DNA of 7,635 nt, from NCBI GenBank assembly GCA_003552885.1, contig PUPA01000003.1:1-7635 (forward strand), in the 5' to 3' direction. This DNA comes from Natrialbaceae archaeon. GTDB taxonomy: Archaea; Halobacteriota; Halobacteria; Halobacteriales; Natrialbaceae. The first letter of the stretch is position 1. Every line of letters begins with the position of its first letter. Shown one piece after another: positions 1 through 5,176 of the stretch. The position numbers were made by a program, and so were the translations under genes. The notes below the pieces were generated by a model that saw only the letters and a list, made by a program, of their open reading frames with translations, did not search any database and was not told the origin of the DNA.

Positions 1-638
1 CGGCCGTGGTTGACGTAGCTCGAGGCGGCCGCGGCCAGCCGTTCGCTGTCGGTCGTGATCATCCCGCCCTCGCCGGTGGTCATGTTCTTCGTCGGGTAAA
101 ACGAGAAGCAGGCGGCGTCGCCGAAGCTCCCTACCGGCCGGCCGTCGATCGCCGCCCCGTGGGCCTGGCAGGCGTCCTCTACCACGAACAGGTCGTGCTC
201 GCGGGCGAGTGCGAGCAGCTCCGGCATCGGCGCCGCCAGCCCGTAGAGGTGGACGGGCAACAGCCCGACGACGTCGTCACGTTCGGCGAGGATCGCCTCG
301 ACGCTCGCCGGATCGAGGGCGTACGTCCCCGGATCGACGTCGGCGAACACCGGCGTCCCGCCGGCGAGCCGGATCGCGTTCGCGCTGGCGACGAACGAGA
401 ACGGCGAGGTGACGACCGCGTCGCCGTCGTCGACGCCGAGAGCCTCCAGGGCGGCGTGGAGGGCGGTCGTCCCGTTCGACGTCGCGACGGCGTGTTCGGT
501 CCCACAGAACGCGGCGAACTCCTCTTCGAACGACCGGACCTCCGGACCGTCGGCGAGGTAGCCCGACTCGAGTACCGCGTCGACCCGGTCGCGGGCCTCC
601 CGACTGACCACGGGGTCGGCGATGGGAACGTCCGTCAT
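1..638 (-). CDS. DegT/DnrJ/EryC1/StrS-family sugar aminotransferase (3' end cut off)
   Basis: PLP-dependent aminotransferase of the DegT/DnrJ/EryC1/StrS family, which typically transfers an amino group from glutamate to a keto-sugar nucleotide in the cytoplasm. The reading frame runs from ATG at 638 through the left edge with no stop, giving 212 complete codons where whole family members have about 360-400. Visible landmarks are SNGTTAL (residues 54-60, cofactor phosphate loop), VVEDACQAHG (152-161, with Asp155 for the pyridine nitrogen and Gln158), and SFYPTKNMTTGEGG (179-192), in which Lys184 is the expected Schiff-base lysine. The start overlaps the stop of the upstream acetyltransferase by ATGA, which suggests translational coupling. 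Together the pair points to an acetamido sugar for surface glycans (inference). The exact sugar substrate cannot be told. The call as a family member is very secure. Confidence 0.95.
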   Translation of the reverse strand, partial: MTDVPIADPVVSREARDRVDAVLESGYLADGPEVRSFEEEFAAFCGTEHAVATSNGTTALHAALEALGVDDGDAVVTSPFSFVASANAIRLAGGTPVFADVDPGTYALDPASVEAILAERDDVVGLLPVHLYGLAAPMPELLALAREHDLFVVEDACQAHGAAIDGRPVGSFGDAACFSFYPTKNMTTGEGGMITTDSERLAAAASSYVNHG

Positions 639-1213
639 GCGAGCTGGTTCCCCCCCTCGAGTGGCTCCGGCAGCGGCCGGATCCGTGCGGGCGTCCCGAC
701 CGCGAGCGTCCCGGCGGGAACGTCGTCGGTGACGACCGCGCCGGCGGCGACGAACGCCTCCTCGCCGACGGTCACTCCCGGCAGCAGGGTGGCGTTGGCG
801 CCGATCGACGCCCCGTCCTCGACCGTCGGTCCCCGGAGGGCCGTCTCCCGGCGGATCGGATACTCGTCGTTCGTGAAGACGGCTCGCGGGCCGAGAAAGA
901 CGTTGTCGCCGACCGTCGTCCCCGTCGGGAGGTACACCCCCGTCTGGAGGCTGACGTGTGAGCCGATCCCGGTTTCGCCGTCGACGACGGTCTTCGTCCC
1001 GAGGAGGACGTCGTCGCCGATCGTCGTCCCCTCGCGGACGAGGACGTCGTGACCCGTGGTGAACCCATCACCGACGGTGACGTCCCCGTAGAGGATCGAA
1101 CCCGACCGGATCGTCGCGTCGTCGCCGATGCGCGTCGGCTCCTCGAACGTCCCGTAGCCGACGGTCGCGCCGTCGTCGATCCGCACCCGATCGCCGTGGA
1201 CGACGCCGGTCAC
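635..1213 (-). CDS. Left-handed beta-helix sugar N-acetyltransferase (WbpD/WxcM-N-like)
   Basis: Acyltransferase of 192 residues built from hexapeptide repeats (IGDD, VGDG, IGDD, IGSH, VGDN, IGAN, VGEE, spaced in sixes from about residue 18 to 165), so it should form a trimeric left-handed beta-helix. The insert GPRAVFTNDEYPIRR (109-122) matches the conserved loop of the WbpD/WxcM-N/QdtC group, which acetylates the amino group of amino-sugar nucleotides using acetyl-CoA; the length is also close to WbpD (about 190). The C-terminal VGTPARI is typical of the fold. The start is GTG at 1213: an in-frame TGA lies three codons upstream, and no ATG is available in frame. Its stop overlaps the ATG of the aminotransferase gene that follows. 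In the usual pathway the aminotransferase makes the amine and this enzyme acetylates it. The substrate is not determined; O-acetylation is the main alternative. Confidence 0.9.
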   Translation of the reverse strand: MTGVVHGDRVRIDDGATVGYGTFEEPTRIGDDATIRSGSILYGDVTVGDGFTTGHDVLVREGTTIGDDVLLGTKTVVDGETGIGSHVSLQTGVYLPTGTTVGDNVFLGPRAVFTNDEYPIRRETALRGPTVEDGASIGANATLLPGVTVGEEAFVAAGAVVTDDVPAGTLAVGTPARIRPLPEPLEGGNQLA

Positions 1214-1251
1214 CGGCGATCACCGTGTTGGAGTGGAGCGTCCTGAATCAT
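1210..1251 (-). other. Possible 13-codon upstream ORF overlapping the acetyltransferase start
   Basis: An ATG at 1251 opens a frame of 13 codons (MIDRQ-unrelated; it reads MIQDAPLQHGDRR) ending in TGA at 1212-1210. That stop overlaps the GTG start of the acetyltransferase as GTGA, the same sort of stop-start overlap seen between the acetyltransferase and aminotransferase genes. It could be a leader peptide coupling translation, or simple chance: the frame is very short and there is no ribosome-binding site to support it. It could also mean that the true start of the acetyltransferase was displaced by a frameshift in the assembly. Confidence 0.25.
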
Positions 1252-1292
1252 ATGAGCACTCGATCGTCACCCGGAGGTGGCCAGCAACGGCG

Positions 1293-1303
1293 CTTTGTTA
1301 TCC
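1293..1303. promoter_or_regulatory. AT-rich TATA-like stretch, orientation unclear
   Basis: CTTTGTTATCC on the plus strand (GGATAACAAAG on the minus) is an island of A/T in GC-rich DNA. Read on the minus strand it could place a transcript start near 1272, about 60 nt before the acetyltransferase GTG. Read on the plus strand it would start an RNA near 1325 that runs through the 32-bp repeats. A weaker alternative for the acetyltransferase is the CATATG around 1249-1254. Confidence 0.35.
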
Positions 1304-1317
1304 TCGGCCTGACAGGG

Positions 1318-1334
1318 CGTAGCGATCGGCTACG
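1318..1334. repeat. Inverted repeat CGTAGC-5-GCTACG
   Basis: Perfect 6-bp arms (CGTAGC at 1318-1323, GCTACG at 1329-1334) flank GATCG. It sits about 15 bp upstream of the minus-strand reading of the TATA-like stretch, where a regulator could bind. Arms this short also occur by chance. Confidence 0.35.
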
Positions 1335-1385
1335 GACGGTCGCGTGGACCGACGGCCGGCGCGTCGGTCCCGTCCGGAGCCCCGA

Positions 1386-1411
1386 CGGAGGGCGCCCGGA
1401 GTCGCCCTCCG
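1386..1411. repeat. Inverted repeat with 9-bp perfect stem and 8-nt loop
   Basis: CGGAGGGCG at 1386-1394 pairs exactly with CGCCCTCCG at 1403-1411 across the loop CCCGGAGT. The all-GC-rich stem would be very stable in RNA. No T-run follows on either strand, so it is not a typical archaeal terminator. It may be part of a structured transcript or a protein-binding site. Confidence 0.5.
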
Positions 1412-1476
1412 GGATCGACGGGGCGACGCGGAGAACGTCTGCGTGTGGGGTCGACGTCGAATCCGGGCTACGGGCT

Positions 1477-1644
1477 CTCAGAACGTACTCCGACGATCTC
1501 AGGGGCTCCCCGGGTGCCCACGACGGCCCCAGAGATCCTCAGAACGTGCCCCGACGATTGCGGAAGGCTCCACGGGTGTCCCCCGACGATTGCGGAAGGC
1601 TCCACGGGTGTCCCCCGACGATTGCGGAGGCTCCCCGGGCGCTC
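1477..1644. repeat. Tandem repeat array, 32-bp unit (two exact copies plus diverged ones)
   Basis: Two adjacent 32-bp units, 1549-1580 and 1581-1612, are identical. A third from 1613 to about 1644 starts with the same CCCCGACGATTGCGG core, then loses one A and diverges. Upstream, 1489-1520 is a clearly related unit (CCGACGAT, GGCTCC, CGGGTG in the same order), and 1521-1548 is a decayed one. CTCAGAACGT occurs at 1477-1486 and again at 1538-1547, 61 bp apart, suggesting that a double unit was itself duplicated. There are no spacers, so this is not CRISPR. The period breaks any reading frame, so it is not a protein repeat. Function unknown; replication slippage alone could have produced it. Confidence 0.85.
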
Positions 1645-1745
1645 TCCGGGGCCGAACGGTCGCGCTCTGTGGCCGACGCCACAGGGATCGTGTCAGTCAC
1701 GTCGGCCGATCAGTACAACGCCGTTTCCGCGGGGTAGCTGCCAGA

Positions 1746-1753
1746 TAGTAAAG
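1746..1753 (+). promoter_or_regulatory. TATA-like box for the winged-helix membrane protein gene
   Basis: TAGTAAAG is A/T-rich in a GC-rich setting and lies upstream of the ATG at 1821. It predicts transcription from about 1775 and a 5' leader near 45 nt. A perfect 12-bp palindrome, GCACGATCGTGC (1783-1794), falls inside that leader. Confidence 0.5.
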
Positions 1754-1820
1754 TGCGTCTCCCACAAACCGCCTGCCGAGACGCACGATCGTGCCGTTTC
1801 GGTCGGCCACCGACGCCACC

Positions 1821-2339
1821 ATGACAGACGACCTCACACAGGCAGAGCTGTTCGACGTGTTCAGTAACGCCCGACGCAGATGGACCGTCCGATACCTCCG
1901 CGGGCACGGCTCGTGTGAGCTCTCGGAGCTCGTCAAACAGGTCGCCGCCTGGGAGAACGGCGTCGAGCCGGAGGAGATCACCCGCACCCAGCGAAGGCGG
2001 GTGTACATCTCGCTGTACCAGACGCACCTCCCGATGCTCGAGGAGCACGAGATCGTCGACTGGGACCCCGAAGAACACACGATCGAACTGCTGGCCGACG
2101 AGCGGACGTTCCGGCCCTACCTCGACCGGGACGTCCACGCGGCCCGGCCCTGGCACCTCGCGTACGCCACCGTCGCCGTCCTCGGGGTGGTCGGTGTCCT
2201 CGTGAGTGCGGTCCTCACCGGCACCGCCGCCCCGCTGGTCGCCCTCGGGACGAGCCTCCTCGTGTTGTCGGTCGCGACCCTACATACGCTCTCCGTGCGC
2301 GGATCGCCTCCCCTCCCGTCGCCGATCGGCCGCCGCTGA
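1821..2339 (+). CDS. Membrane-anchored winged-helix protein (DUF7344-type domain)
   Basis: A 172-residue protein with an N-terminal winged-helix domain (about 8-95) and two hydrophobic segments (about 112-134 and 137-157). The pattern LTQAELFDVFSNARRRW followed by VAAWENG (41-47) and RRRVYISLYQTHLPMLEEHEI (58-78) is the signature of a haloarchaeal domain that I believe is catalogued as DUF7344. The fold suggests DNA binding, with the helices holding the protein at the membrane, domain on the cytoplasmic side; a sensory role is inference. ATG at 1821 is chosen because the domain begins right after it; a GTG at 1791 would add ten unrelated residues. It stands alone, ending 54 bp from a convergent gene. 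No target is known. Confidence 0.9.
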   Translation: MTDDLTQAELFDVFSNARRRWTVRYLRGHGSCELSELVKQVAAWENGVEPEEITRTQRRRVYISLYQTHLPMLEEHEIVDWDPEEHTIELLADERTFRPYLDRDVHAARPWHLAYATVAVLGVVGVLVSAVLTGTAAPLVALGTSLLVLSVATLHTLSVRGSPPLPSPIGRR

Positions 2340-2393
2340 GCGTGGACGGTTCGTCGGTGGAGACACGCCGACAGAAGACCGGTGGACGACCGC

Positions 2394-4190
2394 TCAGGCG
2401 CCCTCAGAGAGGTACAGCGTCCGGTCGACGATGCTGACGGCTGCCTCGCTCCACCGGGCGACGTCCACCCCCTCCGGCTCCGGAATCTCGATCACCACGC
2501 GGCGGTCCTCGACGGTCACCTCGCCGTCTGGCGTCGACTCCTGGCCGGCGAAGCTCCCGAGCTGGTAGCTCAACAGCCGCCGCGTCGAGCCCGTGACGTC
2601 GACGACCGCCGGGTCGAACTCGAAGACGAGCACCACGTCGTCCCCGTCCTCCGTCGCCGAGAGCGAGAACTCCCGACTCGAGAGCGAGGGCGTCGGCGCG
2701 TCCTCGTTCACTCCTTCGACCGCTTCCTCGACCGTGAGCGCCTCCTCCGGGTCGTCACCGATGACCGTCTCCTCCGGGTCGTCACCGATGACCGTCTCCT
2801 CCGGGTCGTCCTCGATGAGCGTCTCCTCCGGTTCGTCCTCGATGAGCGTTCCCTCCGGGTCGTCCTCGGTGGGCGACTCGATCCCCGACACCGCCGACTG
2901 TGACGGCTCCGTGCCCTCGGCCCCCTCGCCGTCGCCTTCCGCTGGCGGTCCGTCGGCCGGTCCCGAAACTCCCACAGGGGGTTCGCCGACCGAAGCCCCT
3001 CCGGCCGACGCCGCTCCCCCGGGCGACTCGGCTCCCGTGTCCTCCGGGTCGTCCGCGAGCGATCCGTCGGCCGACGACGCGTCGCCCGTCGGTGACTCGT
3101 CCGGCGAGCTCCCGCCGACGTCCGTCGACGGCTCCGGTTCCGACGGCTCACCCATGGGGGAATCCACGGAGGCGGCGCCGGACGGCGGCGCCCCCTCGAA
3201 GGCGGAGCCGGACGACGACGGTTCCCCGAGCGTCGATACCTCACCCTCGGTCGCGCGGCCGTCGTCCGTCGGAGGGGTCGGGCCACCGTCGGTCCGCTCC
3301 GTGTGGCTCCCCGGCGGGCCGACCACGATCACCTCGCGGTCGTCGATCGGGTCCGGGGCCTCCAGCGCGCCGGCGATCTCCTCGTCTCCTCCGCGTTCGA
3401 GCGAGAGCGCGTACCACGGCCGGCCCTCGCCGGAAGCGACGAACCGCCGGCGGTTGACCGCGGCGGGCGTGGCCTCGTCCGTCCCGCCTTCGGTCTCGTC
3501 GGAGCCGTCCCCGTCGTCCGTCTCGCTCTCGACTCCGTCTTCCGGCTCGTCGGCTGCGTTCCCCGCTTCGTCGGCCTCCCCTTCCGGCCCGTCGGCCCCG
3601 TCTTCCGGCCCGTCTGCCGCCTCTTCGGCCCCTTCGACCTCGTCTTCCGGCTCGTCAACCTCGTCTTCCGTCCTGTCGGCCTCGTTTTCGCCCTCTCCGA
3701 CGTCTCCCGGCTCGGAGCCGTCCGCGTTGCCGTTTGGCTCGGGATCGCCCGTCTCGGCGGGTCCGACGGTCGCGTCGGGTCCCGTCTCGCCGTCGGCCGT
3801 CCCGACCTCCGCGGGCTCGCCGCCGACCGGCCGGCTGGGGCTCTCGGTCGTCGTCCCGGCTTCGGTACCGTGGACCCCGACACCACCCCGAGTGGCCGTC
3901 GGCTCGACGGCCCGTTCGGCGGCGGGCGCGTCGGCTCCGGCCGAGACCGAGCCGCCGCTCAGGTGGAGCTGGGTTCCCCCGCTCTGGGCGCTCGAGACGG
4001 TTTCGAGCGAGTAGCCGATCTCCCGGAGGTCGTCGTCGACGCTGTCTTCGAGTCTGTCGAGTTTGTCGCCGACGCTCCGGATCGCCAGCGCGATGTCCCA
4101 GAGGACTACGACCGCAAAGAACACGAGCGCGAGGAACACCGTGATCGCGACCCCCGCGAGGAACTCGATCGAGATGGTTGATTCGACCAT
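2394..4190 (-). CDS. Acidic repeat-rich single-pass membrane protein, unknown function
   Basis: A 598-residue protein I do not recognise. Residues 11-37 form one membrane helix; acidic residues precede it and R38, K43 and R46 follow, so the positive-inside rule places the bulk of the protein in the cytoplasm. Residues 38-65 look amphipathic (SVGDKLDRLEDSVDDDLREI) and may form a coiled coil. From about 80 to 500 the chain is low-complexity, rich in D, E, G, P, S, T and A. It carries a 7-residue repeat (179-220) and a 9-residue repeat (443-487), and is interrupted by a more ordered island (about 245-292, NRRRFVASGEGRPWYALSLE and DREVIVVGPP). Residues 503-598 look like a folded, beta-rich domain. 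ATG at 4190 is preferred over 4211 or 4322 because a TATA-like box lies at 4216-4225. A scaffold or membrane-tethered linker role is inference. Confidence 0.85.
   Translation of the reverse strand: MVESTISIEFLAGVAITVFLALVFFAVVVLWDIALAIRSVGDKLDRLEDSVDDDLREIGYSLETVSSAQSGGTQLHLSGGSVSAGADAPAAERAVEPTATRGGVGVHGTEAGTTTESPSRPVGGEPAEVGTADGETGPDATVGPAETGDPEPNGNADGSEPGDVGEGENEADRTEDEVDEPEDEVEGAEEAADGPEDGADGPEGEADEAGNAADEPEDGVESETDDGDGSDETEGGTDEATPAAVNRRRFVASGEGRPWYALSLERGGDEEIAGALEAPDPIDDREVIVVGPPGSHTERTDGGPTPPTDDGRATEGEVSTLGEPSSSGSAFEGAPPSGAASVDSPMGEPSEPEPSTDVGGSSPDESPTGDASSADGSLADDPEDTGAESPGGAASAGGASVGEPPVGVSGPADGPPAEGDGEGAEGTEPSQSAVSGIESPTEDDPEGTLIEDEPEETLIEDDPEETVIGDDPEETVIGDDPEEALTVEEAVEGVNEDAPTPSLSSREFSLSATEDGDDVVLVFEFDPAVVDVTGSTRRLLSYQLGSFAGQESTPDGEVTVEDRRVVIEIPEPEGVDVARWSEAAVSIVDRTLYLSEGA
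2743..2877 (-). repeat. 27-bp coding tandem repeat, five copies
   Basis: Five 27-bp units start at 2743, 2770, 2797, 2824 and 2851. The first two are identical at all 27 positions and the others differ by a few bases. On the minus strand they encode a 9-residue unit, consensus DDPEETxIx, at residues 443-487 of the acidic membrane protein. The DNA identity shows recent duplication by slippage or unequal exchange, in frame. Confidence 0.9.
3531..3656 (-). repeat. 21-bp coding tandem repeat, six degenerate copies
   Basis: Six heptapeptides follow each other at residues 179-220 of the acidic membrane protein: DEPEDEV, EGAEEAA, DGPEDGA, DGPEGEA, DEAGNAA, DEPEDGV. In the DNA, TCTTCCGG followed by a CGTC recurs at roughly 21-bp steps. 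These copies are more diverged than the 9-residue set, so they are probably older. The proline and glycine content argues against a regular coiled coil. Confidence 0.7.
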
Positions 4191-4215
4191 GGGCCTTTGT
4201 CTGTCGATCATCCGG

Positions 4216-4225
4216 TTTCCATTTA
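4216..4225 (-). promoter_or_regulatory. TATA-like box for the acidic membrane protein gene
   Basis: On the minus strand TAAATGGAAA lies about 31 nt ahead of the ATG at 4190, predicting a transcript with about 5 nt of leader or none. It is what favours that ATG, since the alternatives at 4211 and 4322 would lie too close to the box or upstream of it. Confidence 0.6.
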
Positions 4226-4294
4226 GGGCTTGTGGCGGACTCAGTGATCGAGTCGACCGTTTACCGGTCTTTCGGACGTCCTCGCGACGGTTTC

Positions 4295-4320
4295 GGCCGG
4301 CCGTCGGTTGACGACCGGCC
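4295..4320. repeat. Imperfect inverted repeat beside the winged-helix/GNAT promoter
   Basis: GGCCGG (4295-4300) and CCGGCC (4315-4320) flank 14 bp, and the inner bases CGTCG/CGAC extend the symmetry imperfectly. It ends about 5 bp upstream of the TATA-like box for the gene at 4355, where a regulator, perhaps the gene's own winged-helix product, could bind. The arms are themselves palindromic and GC-rich, so chance is a real alternative. Confidence 0.3.
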
Positions 4321-4325
4321 AACAG

Positions 4326-4332
4326 TTAAGTA
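4326..4332 (+). promoter_or_regulatory. TATA-like box for the winged-helix/GNAT gene
   Basis: TTAAGTA is centred 26 nt before the ATG at 4355, the spacing expected when transcription starts at or next to the start codon. This predicts a leaderless mRNA and decides the start. Confidence 0.65.
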
Positions 4333-4354
4333 CCGAGATGCGGTAACAGCCACC

Positions 4355-5086
4355 ATGGTCGTGAGAGGGACGCTCGAGTTCGGCCACGAGGACCGACGGC
4401 GGATCTACGAGCACGTCGAACGGCGGGGCGCGGTCGAGGGCGAGGCCGTCCGGGAACGGCTGGGGATCGATCCGAGGGGCTTTCGCCACCACGTCGCGAT
4501 CCTGAGACGCGACGGGCGGATGGAGGACGTCGATGGCCGGCTCCGGGTCACCGTCGACGCCGGGGCCGCCGAGGAGTACCCCGGCGGGACGATCGAGTTC
4601 GCGATCCGGCCGGCCCGCCAGGAGGATTTAAGCGGCATCGTCGGCGCGATCAGGCGGGTCGCCGAGGAGAAGACCTACATCGTCGCCGAGAGCGTCGCCG
4701 ACGAGGTCGACCACCAGGAGGCCCTGCTCAGACACAACGAACTCGAGTCCCGGATGTTCTTCGTCGCGACCGTCGGCTCGGAGGTCGTCGGCTGGGTCCA
4801 CCTCGTCGCCCCGGAACTCGAGAAGCTGAGCCACACCGCAGAGCTCACCGTCGGCGTCCTAGAGGAGTACCGTGGCCACGACATCGGCTCGCACTTGCTC
4901 GCCCGCGGGCTCGAGTGGGCCGGCTCCAGGGGGTACGAGAAGGTGTACAACAGCGTCCCCTCGACGAACGAGGAGGCGATCGCCTTCCTGGAGGGCCACG
5001 GCTGGGAGGTCGAGGCCGTCCGGGAGGACCACTACAAGCTCAACGGCGAGTACGTCGACGAGGTGATGATGGCCGTCGAGCTGTGA
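4355..5086 (+). CDS. Winged-helix/GNAT acetyltransferase fusion
   Basis: A 243-residue protein with two domains. Residues about 7-67 form a winged helix: the helix HEDRRRIYEHVERRG, then VRERLGIDPRGFRHHVAILRRDGRM as helix-turn-helix and recognition helix, then the strand pair around GRLRVTV. Residues about 80-243 are a GNAT domain, which transfers acetyl from acetyl-CoA to an amine: IRPARQEDL opens it, and VLEEYRGHDIGSHLLARGLEWA (168-189) is the acetyl-CoA pyrophosphate loop with the R/Q-x-x-G-x-G/A pattern seen as RGHDIGS. NEEAIAFLEGHGWE (205-218) is the usual late motif. ATG at 4355 is chosen over an upstream frame opening at 4178 because of the TATA-like box at 4326 and because the domain starts there. 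The acceptor is unknown; amino acid or small amine is likely from the family. The DNA-binding half suggests a regulatory or self-regulated enzyme (inference). Confidence 0.88.
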   Translation: MVVRGTLEFGHEDRRRIYEHVERRGAVEGEAVRERLGIDPRGFRHHVAILRRDGRMEDVDGRLRVTVDAGAAEEYPGGTIEFAIRPARQEDLSGIVGAIRRVAEEKTYIVAESVADEVDHQEALLRHNELESRMFFVATVGSEVVGWVHLVAPELEKLSHTAELTVGVLEEYRGHDIGSHLLARGLEWAGSRGYEKVYNSVPSTNEEAIAFLEGHGWEVEAVREDHYKLNGEYVDEVMMAVEL

Positions 5087-5176
5087 CGTCCTCGGAAATT
5101 ACCGGTTACGGCTCGTCGGCTCCCGGACCTCATCGCCTACCGGCCGGTCCTCCGGAGACGTCGCCGTCCGGCTCGC

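Larger units (their letters stand above)
1214..1820. other. Long intergenic region without a credible gene
   Basis: About 600 bp lie between two divergent genes. Several plus-strand frames are open, but they overlap one another, translate to arginine-, proline- and serine-rich peptides unlike the acidic proteins around them, and run through tandem repeats of 32 bp, which is not a multiple of three. The region holds a TATA-like stretch near 1293-1303, an inverted repeat at 1318-1334, a 9-bp stem at 1386-1411, a repeat array at about 1477-1644, and the promoter of the downstream winged-helix gene near 1746. No insertion-sequence ends, tRNA or known RNA fold was recognised. An uncharacterised non-coding RNA is possible. 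Confidence 0.7.

Noticed and set aside
6..1052. Long plus-strand frame of 348 codons across the sugar genes
   Set aside because: It is antisense to two genes with clear motifs (PLP lysine, hexapeptide repeats), and its translation is arginine-rich with no recognisable domain.
1477..1644. CRISPR array
   Set aside because: The units abut with no spacers between them, and no cas gene is present.
1225..1867. Three overlapping plus-strand frames of 134-170 codons in the intergenic region
   Set aside because: They overlap one another, cross a 32-bp repeat that changes frame at each copy, and lack the acidic composition of the neighbouring proteins. They are open because GC-rich DNA has few stops.
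2340..2393. Terminator between the convergent winged-helix and acidic protein genes
   Set aside because: No stable stem or T-run is visible in the 54 bp.
2593..4014. Plus-strand frame of 473 codons, serine- and proline-rich, resembling a surface protein
   Set aside because: It is the exact antisense of the acidic low-complexity gene, with Asp/Glu codons read backwards as Ser/Pro-type codons; it has no signal peptide, and the opposite strand has a TATA-like box, membrane helix and folded C-terminal domain.
4191..4322. N-terminal extension of the acidic membrane protein to 4211 or 4322
   Set aside because: The added residues are basic and low in hydrophobicity, and the TATA-like box at 4216-4225 lies inside the extension.
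5087..5176. Hidden gene or terminator between the GNAT and hemH stops
   Set aside because: The 90 bp hold only a short GC palindrome (ACCGGCCGGT) and no T-run or credible frame.
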